Assembly: GCF_900148495.1 (NCBI RefSeq)
Contig: NZ_FTRU01000008.1
Span: 1,364,001 to 1,428,000 of the forward strand
Direction of reading: 5' to 3'
Length of the DNA: 64,000 nt
Source of the DNA: Negativibacillus massiliensis
GTDB taxonomy: Bacteria; Bacillota; Clostridia; Oscillospirales; Ruminococcaceae
Shown here: piece by piece, positions 1 through 8,338 of the stretch
How positions within the stretch are numbered: position 1 is the stretch's first letter
Layout: every line of letters begins with the position of its first letter
Program-made: the position numbers and the translations under genes
The notes under the pieces: model-generated
The model's database searches: none
Told to the model about the DNA's origin: nothing
The model's input: only the letters and a program-made list of their open reading frames with translations

Positions 1-52
1 ATCCTATGTTTTTTGTTTTGTCAACACCTTTTTTCAAAAAATTATAATTTTT

Positions 53-90
53 TTGAAAAAAATAGGGTTCCGAAATCGGAACCCTATTTT
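53..90 (-). terminator. Intrinsic terminator of the transglutaminase-like gene
   Basis: A stem with arms AATAGGGTTCC and GGAACCCTATT is followed on the minus strand by a run of T. It lies just past the stop of the leftward gene ending at 106. Confidence 0.85.
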
Positions 91-105
91 GAATCGTCAT
101 AGCGA

Positions 106-1095
106 TTATTTTGCTTTGTAGCTAGCGGTTGCCAGAGTTGGGTATTTCTGTGTAGAATCTTTTACACGTTTGTCGTTCTTAACGGTTCCGGTCAGGAAGT
201 AATCGTAGATCAGAACGCTCTTGCTGTTGCCGCCTTTGGTCTGTGGGTCATCCCAGTCGGTGTCAACCTGATACCATTTGCCGTCATCCATCTGAACATA
301 GTTCCAAGCATGGGTACCTTTTTCGCCGAGGTTGTTTGTAGCATTACCAACAACGATCAGACATGGGATACCTTTCTGGTCACAAGCATATTTGAATGCT
401 TTTGCGTAACCATCGCAAACAGCTTTACCCTCAACCAGTGGGCCTACTGCCTGATGCTGATTGTGAGTTGCTTTATCTGGGTTAGCTGGGTACTGAGTAC
501 CGTTAACGATTGCATCATGGATTGCTTTTACCTGAGCATATCTTGTGGAACCAGTCATTTTTGCAACTGCGTTGTTCATCTTTGTTGTGGTGTTTTTGAT
601 TGCAGTTGTGTTGAGCTTGGAAGCTTTTTCACCGGTTTTGTCAGGTGTACCATAAGCGGTAGTTGGACGTGGGTAGAAGGTCAGGGTGTTGTGGTCATCG
701 CTGATTACGATGTTCTGTCTGGTTGGATCCAGCCAGAAGATTTCTGGATGTTCGTCAAAAATCATCTGTACGGAAGTCTGGAATGCGTTATAAACCTGAG
801 CTTCAGTATAACCTTTAATGCTTACAGTAATTTTATTTTTGTTTGCACGCAGACCACTTACAAAAGCATCATGCATTGCAAGAGCAAGTTTGTTGCCTGC
901 AAGCTGAGTTTTGCAAAAATCATATCCTTTAGAGGATGTGGTAGTTTTGCTGGTTGTTGTTGTGGTGGTAGTAGTGCTGGTAGTTTTTTCACTTGTGGTC
1001 TTGCTTGTAGTCTTGCCCAGTGCAGCAGAGCTGGTAACAGCCATGCTCAGTACCATTGTCATGGCAAGAACTGCAGAAAGGATCTTCTTAAACAT
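106..1095 (-). CDS. Secreted transglutaminase-like (TGc fold) protein
   Basis: This is a 329-aa exported protein. Residues 1-25 form a signal peptide (lysines, hydrophobic core, SSA cleavage site), followed by a Thr/Ser/Lys linker (about 28-56) with a run of threonines, probably a flexible wall-spanning stretch. The C-terminal half carries the transglutaminase-like triad: Cys227 in KAVCDGYAKAF, His262 in GTHAWNYV, and Asp278 in YQVDTDWDDP. Bacterial proteins of this fold act as peptidases or crosslinkers at the envelope; the substrate cannot be told here. It is monocistronic, with AGGAGG before the ATG and its own promoter and terminator. The mature N-terminus ALGKT matches that of the CAP-domain protein at 39988-40557. 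Confidence 0.85.
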   Translation of the reverse strand: MFKKILSAVLAMTMVLSMAVTSSAALGKTTSKTTSEKTTSTTTTTTTTSKTTTSSKGYDFCKTQLAGNKLALAMHDAFVSGLRANKNKITVSIKGYTEAQVYNAFQTSVQMIFDEHPEIFWLDPTRQNIVISDDHNTLTFYPRPTTAYGTPDKTGEKASKLNTTAIKNTTTKMNNAVAKMTGSTRYAQVKAIHDAIVNGTQYPANPDKATHNQHQAVGPLVEGKAVCDGYAKAFKYACDQKGIPCLIVVGNATNNLGEKGTHAWNYVQMDDGKWYQVDTDWDDPQTKGGNSKSVLIYDYFLTGTVKNDKRVKDSTQKYPTLATASYKAK

Positions 1096-1157
1096 TTTTT
1101 CTCCTCCTAAAACAAAGTCTGCCTGTTTTCCGTTTCCGAAAACTTTAAGCTGACTTC

Positions 1158-1186
1158 ATTATACAACATTCCTTGTCCAGAGTAAA
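1158..1186 (-). promoter_or_regulatory. Sigma-A type promoter of the transglutaminase-like gene
   Basis: On the minus strand a TATAAT -10 (1158-1163) follows a TTTACT -35 (1181-1186) with a 17-bp spacer. Confidence 0.6.
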
Positions 1187-1206
1187 GAAAAATTTTGTAA
1201 AAATTT

Positions 1207-1908
1207 TTATTTTTGTCTGAAATTTTCCAGATTATCCTGCATTTCTTTCCAGATGCTCCAGGAATAGTAATAGATGAGAATGCTTACCAAAATCATGCTG
1301 ACGATCAGCACAATAACACAAGCAAGATCCGGCAAAAAGACAGCCGATATTAGGCCAATCAATCCTGCTGTAATGTAGGCATATCCGGCAAAACGCTGCG
1401 TGTGCATCCAGACATTCTCGTCCGAAAGAGCATAACGGGTGCGAAATCCGTGTTTCCTCTTAAACCTATATTCCCACGAAACCTTTGGCAGATAGTTTCC
1501 GGTCACAATAATCACAAGAGACATCAGACCGCAAACCACCCTTCCAAAGGAAAGATCCAGAATATTGATCTGCGGATTGACCGTCATGTACAAGATCATC
1601 GGCTGAATTATATTAAAGATTGCCAGAGTCAAAAGCCCTCCTGCCTTAATTCCTTTAGGTTGTCTGCCAAAAGAATCTTTGAGCAGCAGACTCCCCACCA
1701 AAATAACGATCGCAGCTGGAATCAGCAGTTCATATCGACTTCCATATCGGTCAGGTGTTCCGCTTACTCCCCAATGTACCGCTATGGTATCCGGCAATGA
1801 CGGCAGCAAAATGAGAACCTCCAGCAACGGAATCAACATCAGCAGTACAACCGCTACTCTCCAAAATCGGATATTCCGAACTGTCCTTTCGTTTGTCTGT
1901 TTCATCAT
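1207..1908 (-). CDS. SdpI-like membrane protein (DUF1648 + SdpI domain)
   Basis: This is a 233-aa integral membrane protein with about six hydrophobic segments. The N-terminal region (residues 35-60) has the DUF1648 signature around IAVHWGVSGTPDRYGSR. The region at about 135-175 has the SdpI signature GNYLPKVSWEY, FRTRYALSDENVW and HTQRFAGY. In Bacillus subtilis SdpI gives immunity to the SdpC toxin and sequesters the repressor SdpR at the membrane. Here it follows an ArsR repressor by 35 bp in the same order as sdpR-sdpI, but no sdpABC toxin genes are present. Two adjacent ATGs compete for the start; 1905 has the better spacing to GAGAGGG. Sensing an envelope toxin or stress is an inference. 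Confidence 0.85.
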   Translation of the reverse strand: MMKQTNERTVRNIRFWRVAVVLLMLIPLLEVLILLPSLPDTIAVHWGVSGTPDRYGSRYELLIPAAIVILVGSLLLKDSFGRQPKGIKAGGLLTLAIFNIIQPMILYMTVNPQINILDLSFGRVVCGLMSLVIIVTGNYLPKVSWEYRFKRKHGFRTRYALSDENVWMHTQRFAGYAYITAGLIGLISAVFLPDLACVIVLIVSMILVSILIYYYSWSIWKEMQDNLENFRQK

Positions 1909-1943
1909 AATCCCTCTCTTCCAGACACAGCATTCCTTTTTGA

Positions 1944-2237
1944 TTATGGATTTTCCTTTTCATCATTCTTTTCATCCTGATGGGAAAACTGTGCAATCCA
2001 CATCATGATTTCTTCAAATACACTGGTGTTTAATTGATAATAAATGTAGTTTTTCTTTTTTTCTTCCAAAATCAGTTCCGCTTTCTTTAACTGGGACAGA
2101 TGATAGGAAACCGTCGCACCTGTCATATCAAAATGTGCCCCAATTTCTCCCGCGGACATTTTGCCTTTTCTCAAAAGCAGCAGAATCTCTCTCCTTACCG
2201 GATCAGAAAGAGCTTTGAACGTTTCTGCCAGTCCCAC
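1944..2237 (-). CDS. ArsR-family repressor, SdpR-like
   Basis: This winged-helix regulator of about 97 aa has the ArsR core: FKALSDPVRREILLLL, then a recognition helix in MTGATVSYHLSQLKKAELI and a wing EEKKKNYIYYQL. It has no cysteine metal site of the ArsR/SmtB type, which fits the SdpR/PagR-like non-metal branch. An upstream GTG at 2246 abuts the AAGGAG ribosome binding site and is unlikely to be used; the GTG at 2237 lies 8 nt from it and gives MGLAETFKALSDP. It is co-transcribed with the SdpI-like gene and probably represses its own promoter through the palindrome at 2261-2280. Confidence 0.88.
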   Translation of the reverse strand: MGLAETFKALSDPVRREILLLLRKGKMSAGEIGAHFDMTGATVSYHLSQLKKAELILEEKKKNYIYYQLNTSVFEEIMMWIAQFSHQDEKNDEKENP

Positions 2238-2260
2238 AATACTCACTCCTTTTAAAAGGT

Positions 2261-2280
2261 ATTTAGAAAATTTTCTAAAT
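2261..2280. promoter_or_regulatory. Perfect 20-bp palindromic operator of the ArsR/SdpR-like repressor
   Basis: ATTTAGAAAATTTTCTAAAT is perfectly palindromic and lies immediately downstream of the -10 box of the repressor operon, covering the expected start point. Nearly the same palindrome recurs inside the hairpin at 2308-2345. Confidence 0.75.
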
Positions 2281-2282
2281 AG

Positions 2283-2311
2283 ATTATAGCACCTTAAAAT
2301 AGAAAAAGCAA
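2283..2311 (-). promoter_or_regulatory. Promoter of the sdpR/sdpI-like operon
   Basis: On the minus strand, TATAAT (2283-2288) lies 17 bp from TTGCTT (2306-2311). The -35 runs into the terminator hairpin of the upstream kinase-like gene, and the -10 abuts the 20-bp palindrome. Confidence 0.65.
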
Positions 2312-2345
2312 CAGCTATTTAGAAATATTTCTAAATAGCTGTTGC
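2308..2345 (-). terminator. Perfect 38-bp palindrome: terminator of the kinase-like gene and probable second repressor site
   Basis: Two 19-nt arms are perfectly complementary, and the minus strand continues with TTTTTCT, so it can terminate the gene ending at 2365. Its core ATTTAGAAATATTTCTAAAT matches the operator at 2261-2280 except for two central bases. Confidence 0.75.
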
Positions 2346-2364
2346 CTCTCATCAGATTCTTTTC

Positions 2365-2985
2365 TCAGCTCATCTTGATTTCCAGATAAGCCTTTACAAT
2401 CTGCATACATTTTTCCCAGCCAAGTGTTGCACTGTCCAGACACAGGTCATAGTTATCTGCATCCTTCCAGTCACGTCCGGTAAAATAGCGGTAATAATCA
2501 CCGCGGCGTTTGTCAACCTTGCGTACAAACTTTTCTGCTTCTGCCTGATCCAGATTTCGGATCTCCATTGTTGTTTTAACGCAGTTTTCAAACGGCGCAT
2601 GTACATAGACTTTCAGCACATTTGGCCGATCCTTCAGCACGAAGTCTGCACATCTTCCGATGATGACGCAGGACTCTTTGTCTGCCAGCATCTTGATAAT
2701 CTTCGCCTGATAGTTAAAAAGATTTTCTTCCGAAACAAAGTTTTTGCTTCCTGGCGGAATCAATTCATCGGTATAAACGCTTCTGGATGGCTTGAAGAAA
2801 ATTGGACGTTTGAGCTGCTCATCCGATTTTGCAAAGAGCTGTTCATTGATGCCGCTGTCGTCCGAAGCCATTCGCAGAATCTCCATATCATAGCATGGGA
2901 TTCCCAGATGGTCTGCCAGCATCTTTCCAATCGTCTTTCCGCCGCTTCCATATTCCCGGGCAATCGTAATTACATAGTTATCCAT
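2365..2985 (-). CDS. Cytidylate kinase-like family protein
   Basis: This P-loop nucleotide kinase-fold protein of about 206 aa begins YVITIAREYGSGGKTIGKMLADHLG, the P-loop variant of the cytidylate kinase-like family (AREYGSGG replacing classical GxxGxGK). That family is common in Clostridia and separate from the essential Cmk. Further family features are PCYDMEIL, IIGRCADFVL (lid region) and the C-terminal RRGDYYRYFTGRDWKDADNY segment. The true substrate is not established for the family. The start chosen is the ATG at 2985, 9 nt after AAAGGA; an upstream ATG at 3003 has no ribosome binding site. It is monocistronic. Confidence 0.85.
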   Translation of the reverse strand: MDNYVITIAREYGSGGKTIGKMLADHLGIPCYDMEILRMASDDSGINEQLFAKSDEQLKRPIFFKPSRSVYTDELIPPGSKNFVSEENLFNYQAKIIKMLADKESCVIIGRCADFVLKDRPNVLKVYVHAPFENCVKTTMEIRNLDQAEAEKFVRKVDKRRGDYYRYFTGRDWKDADNYDLCLDSATLGWEKCMQIVKAYLEIKMS

Positions 2986-3070
2986 GCAATCCCGTCCTTT
3001 CATGTTATCACTCTAAAGCGCTAAATTGCACTTTCCGTTATTATAGAACGAATTGTGCATAATATCAAGG

Positions 3071-4312
3071 TTAAATTGCAAAGATTTTTTCTCTACCCGG
3101 ATACAGATAGCAAAGCTTTCCATCCTCGGTAAAAGCAACGGTTTCCTCTGCGCAGAAACGAACCAGCTGATTGTCCCACTCCGCTACCGTACTTTCGGTA
3201 TTAAGTTCCAGTGCATAACAGGTATTGTAGTGCAGAGGGAAATCCCCATAAGCACCGGTACCTTCCTGTTTGTCCCACAGACCTACCACTGTACCGGCAC
3301 TGTGACCATAAAAACCGATTGGATGACAATACAGCATTGCGCGGATTCCTTCCTGTTTTGCCCGTTCCAGGCTGGATTTCAGGATTTCATTTCCAGTCCT
3401 GCCTGCAATATGTTCCTGTGCAACGATGTCCTGAAAACGGTTGGTAACTTCCAAACCCTTCTTCAAATAATCCGGAACCTCTGTTTCATCTTCTCTTAAA
3501 ACATATCCCAAGCGCTGGCTGTCCGAGCAAAGCCCAAAGTATGTAATTCCTACATCATAATGCAACAGGTCCCCATGTTGGATAATGTCCCCGCAGCTGC
3601 CAACGCCAGGCATTCCTTTGCGCTGGATATCAACATGCGGGCTGAACCAGAAGGTCAGTCCGAGACGATTGATCTCCTGTGCAATCCACTCCTCCACCTC
3701 GGTCGTGGTGGTCACTCCAGGGGTAATGACTTTGCGTGAAAATGCCTCTTCACAGATATTCATGGCAAGCGCATAAACAGTGCGGTAACGGGAAAGTTCC
3801 TCCTCCGTTCTGGCTTCGATCCATCGGGTCGCCAACGGATAAGCACTGCACAGCTTTTCCCGATCCGCTTCTTCCAGCGCTTCATAAAGCTGATCATACA
3901 GCTCTTTGGATAGTCCATCACAGATACCGGAAAGTTTTGACGTGTTCACCGCAATTTTTGCTGGATTTTGTTCCCGGATAAATGCTGCCAGCTCCTTTAA
4001 CTGATCCTTGCTGGCATCGGTATAGCCCTGTGTATAGATTTTTGCCAGACGTTCATCTGGTCGTCCAAAGTTATATGCTCCAAAGCCATCTTTTCCGTTG
4101 ACAAAAACAAGGCAGGACAACCTTCTCGCTGTCAGGCACAGAGAAGGGATCATGGTACGAAATACTGGGTCTTCGTTATATTCCCGGCACAAAATTACCC
4201 ACAGATCAATGCCACACTCTTCCATCAGCTTTGGCAGCAGATGATGAATTCTATACCGCAGGGAATTGTCGATGATCTCATACTGTTTTTTTAAGGAAAC
4301 GGTCTCTCTCAT
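3071..4312 (-). CDS. M24-family metallopeptidase (Xaa-Pro peptidase-like)
   Basis: This 413-aa protein has an N-terminal creatinase-like domain (to about residue 180) and a C-terminal pita-bread domain. The five metal ligands of M24 enzymes appear intact: Asp in HYDVG, Asp in CSDSQR, His in YGHSAG, Glu in ALELNTES and Glu in CAEETVAF. The family removes N-terminal residues, often before proline, using two Mn or Co ions; it lacks an obvious signal peptide and should be cytoplasmic. It stands alone with its own promoter region (TATACT-like -10 near 4355). Members of this subgroup are annotated as Xaa-Pro aminopeptidases, but substrate specificity cannot be read from sequence. Confidence 0.85.
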   Translation of the reverse strand: MRETVSLKKQYEIIDNSLRYRIHHLLPKLMEECGIDLWVILCREYNEDPVFRTMIPSLCLTARRLSCLVFVNGKDGFGAYNFGRPDERLAKIYTQGYTDASKDQLKELAAFIREQNPAKIAVNTSKLSGICDGLSKELYDQLYEALEEADREKLCSAYPLATRWIEARTEEELSRYRTVYALAMNICEEAFSRKVITPGVTTTTEVEEWIAQEINRLGLTFWFSPHVDIQRKGMPGVGSCGDIIQHGDLLHYDVGITYFGLCSDSQRLGYVLREDETEVPDYLKKGLEVTNRFQDIVAQEHIAGRTGNEILKSSLERAKQEGIRAMLYCHPIGFYGHSAGTVVGLWDKQEGTGAYGDFPLHYNTCYALELNTESTVAEWDNQLVRFCAEETVAFTEDGKLCYLYPGREKIFAI

Positions 4313-4522
4313 ATTGTAGATACACCCCTCTTTTTTATTTTGTTATGTTCAGTATACCACAACATCTTTACCTTTTAAATTGTTTTTTTAGTGAATTTAT
4401 CCTGATTGATTCTTTTTATTTTCTTTACAAATTGTTCTATTTTTTTCTGAAATATTTTACACCCGTCCTGCGTTATATGATTGAACACGCAAAAACATGT
4501 GCAATAACAAAGGAGAATGAAT

Positions 4523-4891
4523 ATGAAAACAATTGGCAACCTGATCTGGTTTTTGTTTGGCGGACTTTGGATGGGACTGGGATGGACTCTGGTAGGACTT
4601 GTCTGGTGCATCAGCATTATCGGAATTCCGGTTGGCATACAATGTTTTAAATTTGCAAGACTTGCCTTCTTTCCATTTGGAAAGGTGATTGTCTACGGCG
4701 GAGGAGCACCTTCCCTTCTGTGCAACATTCTGTGGCTGATTTTCGGTGGATTTGCCCTTGCTATTTCTGCTGTTATCCACGGACTGATTTTCTGTATCAC
4801 CATCGTGGGAATCCCATTTGGAATGCAGTGCTTTAAATTTGCAAGGTTAGCTTTAACTCCGTTTGGCTCGGATGTTGCTGTCTGCGCATAA
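4523..4891 (+). CDS. YccF-domain membrane protein
   Basis: This 122-aa inner-membrane protein is built from two similar halves, each with a hydrophobic hairpin and the block IIGIPVGIQCFKFARL / IVGIPFGMQCFKFARL (residues about 32-50 and 94-112), the duplicated YccF domain. Function is unknown for the family. The ATG at 4523 is preferred over the one at 4517 because AGGAG (4511-4515) is only 1 nt from the latter and 7 nt from the former. No partner gene is evident. Confidence 0.88.
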   Translation: MKTIGNLIWFLFGGLWMGLGWTLVGLVWCISIIGIPVGIQCFKFARLAFFPFGKVIVYGGGAPSLLCNILWLIFGGFALAISAVIHGLIFCITIVGIPFGMQCFKFARLALTPFGSDVAVCA

Positions 4892-5005
4892 TTTGGGGTC
4901 ACAGATTTTTATATTGTCTTTTTCTGATTGCAGCTTTTTTAGAGCCTTGCGCATATTTTCAGTAAAGAGATCCTGTTTTTACCTTATTTTTAAGGAGGAA
5001 CCATC

Positions 5006-5662
5006 ATGAAAAAAACAATGAAAAAGATACTGGTCGCACTTCTTGTCTGCTCGATTCTGATGATGTCCGGTTGTACATCCAGAACAGAATCTGAATCCGA
5101 TCCACGTCCTGCCACAGAAGAATCTTCTGATACACAGGCAGAGAACGAGGAAGTGATTGAGGAGGAAGAACCACAATCCTCCGAAAATGAAACCAACGAC
5201 GAAGACCAGCAGCCATCCGGCTCAGAAACCTCTGAAAATCCGGATGAAAACTCTGCCAGCACACAAAGTGCCGATGCAGATAGCTTCCTGTACGAAAACA
5301 GCGAACTCGGATTTTCTGTACAGCTGCCTTCCTGCATCGAGAAAAATGCAGAATTCACCACCGATACCCGAGATGATAACGGAGAAACTGTCAACATCGT
5401 CTCTGTTACCTATCAGGGTGAAAGCGGTCAGGCTAATATCCTGACACTGGAAGAGATGAGCAGCCAGTCATGGGAAAACATGCAGAAGCAAAACGGTCCA
5501 ATTCCGGTCGAACTGGGAAGCTCCGAAAACGGACGCGTCGTTGTCATGTATCCGCTCCAGTCCAATCCATTTGAACCAGGTACTTCGGATGCAGATGTCA
5601 TCGATCAGTTCACCAAGGAAAAGGCAGTCATCAGCGAAAGTTTCACATTTTTAGAAAAATAA
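5006..5662 (+). CDS. Lipoprotein with acidic linker
   Basis: This 218-aa exported lipoprotein has a signal peptide ending in the lipobox LMMSGC, then an acidic linker rich in Glu, Asp and Ser (about residues 25-90). A compact C-terminal domain begins SFLYENSELGFSVQLP and ends in a short beta-rich segment, reminiscent of PsbP-like or DUF lipoprotein domains, but I do not recognise the family firmly. Its plan (lipobox, roughly 65-residue acidic linker, small domain) parallels the lipoprotein at 20361-21107. AAGGAGG lies 7 nt before the ATG. The gene converges on the amidase lipoprotein gene and shares a bidirectional terminator with it. Confidence 0.8.
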   Translation: MKKTMKKILVALLVCSILMMSGCTSRTESESDPRPATEESSDTQAENEEVIEEEEPQSSENETNDEDQQPSGSETSENPDENSASTQSADADSFLYENSELGFSVQLPSCIEKNAEFTTDTRDDNGETVNIVSVTYQGESGQANILTLEEMSSQSWENMQKQNGPIPVELGSSENGRVVVMYPLQSNPFEPGTSDADVIDQFTKEKAVISESFTFLEK

Positions 5663-5670
5663 CCAGGAAT

Positions 5671-5707
5671 ACAAAAGGGGATAGATGTGCAGTCTATCCC
5701 CTTTTGT
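5671..5707. terminator. Bidirectional intrinsic terminator
   Basis: A perfect 15-bp stem (arms 5671-5685 and 5693-5707) has A/T tracts on both flanks and lies between the convergent lipoprotein genes. Confidence 0.9.
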
Positions 5708-6993
5708 TAGTTGCTTCCTAAAATTTTGATCAATACCTGATAAGTATACCCGTATGCGCTGATTGGATAATTCTTCTGATTAGCTGTATTGGAGCAAACA
5801 AGATAATCGATTACGTTCCCATCCTCATCGGTCACAACGTCCGTAATCATGACGGCATGATAAAGTTCTTCCTCTCCATATCCGACAATCAAAACATCTC
5901 CAACTTCACCTGTATCATAGGAAGCATCCACAATCGCTGCAAGACCGCTTCCCTCATTTTCCCGGGCATAGTTTAAAAATTCGTCGACACCGGACCAGGA
6001 AGCGGAACGCCCCTGCATGTTTGGCAGATTGTTCGGCGTATCTCCGTACCATTTCCAGACAGATTCTCCCTGAGTATCCATCGGGATTCCTCCAGCAAGC
6101 AGACACTGGGATACAAAGTTCTGGCAATTTCCTCCATTCATCGAATAGTCTGCCCATTCTTCATTTCGGTCCAGTGCCCATGTCTGTGCATATTCTATTG
6201 CAGCCTGACGATCATACGAAATCTTGACCGCTGTTTCTTCTTTGTCAGCACCCGCCTGATCTCTGTGCTGGATATTTTGCTCCAGCAGCGCTTTTTTCTC
6301 TTCTATTCCCTCCGAGATATTGGCTAAGACCGTCTCCTGCGAAAGCTCACCATTCATATACTGGCGGTGGTCCCCTGTCACAGTCCAGTACAGGCGGTCA
6401 TTATAATTGACATGGCGGTAAATTTTCCATCCATCATCCGTCTTGCGGAAGCGAAAAATATGGATGATATCCGTCGTAATCGAATCCACCTGCTCAAACT
6501 GGGCAAAATTTTGCGTACTGTCTTCCGAAAGCCGCACCGTAATATCCCCATTTTCCTCTTCTTCCATCTCTTCGACTGAAAAGACAGATTGATATCCTGT
6601 CAAACTCAAATCTGACTTTTGACTTGAGCGAACCAAAAGCTGATAGCCCAAAATTTTGGTTTCCAGTTTTATCTGTGCCTGCTCGCCGCTTACAAAGATG
6701 TCGGGCAGCTGCTCCACTTCTTCTTTTGCAAGGGAATCATAATACCACTTCATATAGAGATTAATCAGCTCTTTTTGTTCCTCCTGCAAATCTCCTGTAT
6801 CTGCAAAGGTCAGTGTACCCTCAAATTCTTCGGTTATCAACGGCTCATCCTGCAATTGCAGCGACACTTCCTGTGTCTCTTGCTGCAAGGTAGTATCCTC
6901 TTTTGCTTGTGTCTGCTGGATATCGGAATGACACCCGCTCAGCAGAAAAATCGTGCATAAAACGGCTGTTATTCTTTTCAATTGGTTGTCCAT
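5707..6993 (-). CDS. Lipoprotein with C-terminal putative amidase domain (Amidase_6)
   Basis: This 428-aa lipoprotein has the lipobox LLSGC (Cys21). A middle region of about 220 residues resembles other surface proteins. The C-terminal domain (from about residue 265) is the putative amidase fold: RQAAIEYAQTWALDRN, then NGGNCQNFVSQCLLAGG with the presumed catalytic Cys, and ELYHAVMITDVV with the His. Such domains are papain-like and probably act on peptidoglycan or peptides at the cell surface, which remains an inference. Ribosome binding site GAGGTG. It is a single gene, convergent with the lipoprotein at 5006-5662. Confidence 0.85.
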   Translation of the reverse strand: MDNQLKRITAVLCTIFLLSGCHSDIQQTQAKEDTTLQQETQEVSLQLQDEPLITEEFEGTLTFADTGDLQEEQKELINLYMKWYYDSLAKEEVEQLPDIFVSGEQAQIKLETKILGYQLLVRSSQKSDLSLTGYQSVFSVEEMEEEENGDITVRLSEDSTQNFAQFEQVDSITTDIIHIFRFRKTDDGWKIYRHVNYNDRLYWTVTGDHRQYMNGELSQETVLANISEGIEEKKALLEQNIQHRDQAGADKEETAVKISYDRQAAIEYAQTWALDRNEEWADYSMNGGNCQNFVSQCLLAGGIPMDTQGESVWKWYGDTPNNLPNMQGRSASWSGVDEFLNYARENEGSGLAAIVDASYDTGEVGDVLIVGYGEEELYHAVMITDVVTDEDGNVIDYLVCSNTANQKNYPISAYGYTYQVLIKILGSN

Positions 6994-7132
6994 CTGATCA
7001 CCTCTTTACTTTAATTTCATCTTATTCCATGGAGTAAACTCCAGGTCAAGATGGATTTTTATAAACTTTTTATGAATGATTTTTCATCCTTATTATATCA
7101 GGAGAAGCTGAAACCACTCTGAAATGCAAAAG

Positions 7133-7160
7133 AAAAAGGAACGCAAATGCGTTCCTTTTT
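7133..7160 (-). terminator. Terminator of the sigG-GNAT-ykvA-DUF5131 cluster
   Basis: A perfect 13-bp stem (7133-7145 with 7148-7160) with flanking A/T tract lies at the end of the leftward DUF5131 gene. Confidence 0.85.
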
Positions 7161-7938
7161 ATTCTGATTCTGTTTGGATATCAAAAAAATTTTCTGTTCT
7201 CTCAAATGGAGACTTTTTCCCAGGAGGAGTAAAATCAATCCCCGCTGCCTTTGCCTGACTGTGCTGATAGCGTCTTGCAATGCGGTAGCATTTTCCGTCT
7301 TTTACCAGCCGTGCACCAGTTTGCATGAAATGAAACGGCACCTGCTTTTCCACACACTGCCGGCGCAGGTCCAGCACCCAGTCATAGTGGCATGGACGAG
7401 CTTCCTCACCGGATTCACCTGCTGCCACCACCTCTTCCACCCAATCTCCCAGATAGGGAGAAAGATCGATTGGTCCAAGCAAAGGAGAACAGATAATACT
7501 TTTATGCCGGATGGGAGCTTTTTGATAAACCGGCAGCCGGATTTGTGCCTGCCGCTGATTTTCTACCGTACAGCAGATATGTACATTGGAATATCCCTCT
7601 CCCCAATCAGGCGGCAAACATTGCTGCAGTCGGGTAATCCTCTTGGTAATCATCAGGAAAAACAGATCCTGACGCCAGCGCATCATCTCCCAGGCACGTT
7701 CCCGCCAAGGGTCCGCATCCTCCAAAAAGAAGTCGGAGCTAAAACAGGTATAAACGATGCTGCCCGGTGAAATCACATAGCTTCGATCCCGTTTTCGGCG
7801 CATGGGCAGGTCAAAGTCCTTGTTTAAAAAAATCTGTGCCGCATTTTTTCCATGTGCCTGATCAATCCAGTACACATAGCAATTCTGGCAGCCTTCGCTG
7901 TATTTTCGGCACCCATGCCACGGATTCCAGTTTGCCAT
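7159..7938 (-). CDS. DUF5131 (phage Gp37/Gp68-type) protein
   Basis: This 259-aa protein opens with the family signature NWNPWHGCRKYSEGCQNCY, whose cysteines (C10, C17, C20; CX6CX2C) resemble a radical-SAM iron-sulfur motif. Later family blocks are VYTCFSSDFFLEDADPWRERAWEMM, FFLMITKR and CSPLLGPIDLSPYL. The family is found in phages and bacteria; its function is not settled, and AdoMet-radical chemistry is an inference from the cysteine motif. The start is the ATG at 7938, 7 nt from AAGGAG; the TTG at 7941 is too close. It is the last gene of a close-packed cluster, 15 bp after the YkvA gene. Confidence 0.85.
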   Translation of the reverse strand: MANWNPWHGCRKYSEGCQNCYVYWIDQAHGKNAAQIFLNKDFDLPMRRKRDRSYVISPGSIVYTCFSSDFFLEDADPWRERAWEMMRWRQDLFFLMITKRITRLQQCLPPDWGEGYSNVHICCTVENQRQAQIRLPVYQKAPIRHKSIICSPLLGPIDLSPYLGDWVEEVVAAGESGEEARPCHYDWVLDLRRQCVEKQVPFHFMQTGARLVKDGKCYRIARRYQHSQAKAAGIDFTPPGKKSPFERTENFFDIQTESE

Positions 7939-7953
7939 CAAAATACTCCTTTT

Positions 7954-8322
7954 TTAAAAGAACAGCAGTGTTCCCACAAGCAAAATTAAGATAGCCCAAA
8001 TCAAAATAATCGGCAGCATATAATACCAGTGCTTTTTCATGCCCTGTTGGTACATCTGCCTTGCCTGCTCCCTGCATCGCTCGAATGTTTCATCTGGGAT
8101 TAGCTTTAATGTCAGCGCCACCAGAAGGGGCAGCAAAATCAGGTCATCCAGATAGCCAATGACCGGAATAAAATCCGGAATCAGGTCAATGGGCGAAAGC
8201 GCATAAATGACCGCTGTTCCCGCCAATATTTTGGCCAAAAATGAGGTATCCTTTTCCTTCATAGCAAGACATAAAGCCGGGATGTCTTCTGCAAGCTGTC
8301 TTAATTTTTCCTTTTGTTCCAT
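7954..8322 (-). CDS. YkvA-family (DUF1232) membrane protein
   Basis: This 122-aa protein has the DUF1232 core AKILAGTAVIYALSPIDLIPDFIPVIGYLDDLILLPLLVAL (residues about 30-70), read in parts, with a C-terminal transmembrane segment rich in Leu and Ile. The family's function is unknown. The ATG at 8322 follows GGAGGGGAGC at a good distance; upstream in-frame codons would run into the preceding gene. It lies 16 bp downstream of the GNAT gene and is probably co-transcribed. Confidence 0.85.
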   Translation of the reverse strand: MEQKEKLRQLAEDIPALCLAMKEKDTSFLAKILAGTAVIYALSPIDLIPDFIPVIGYLDDLILLPLLVALTLKLIPDETFERCREQARQMYQQGMKKHWYYMLPIILIWAILILLVGTLLFF

Positions 8323-8338
8323 CAAAAGCTCCCCTCCA

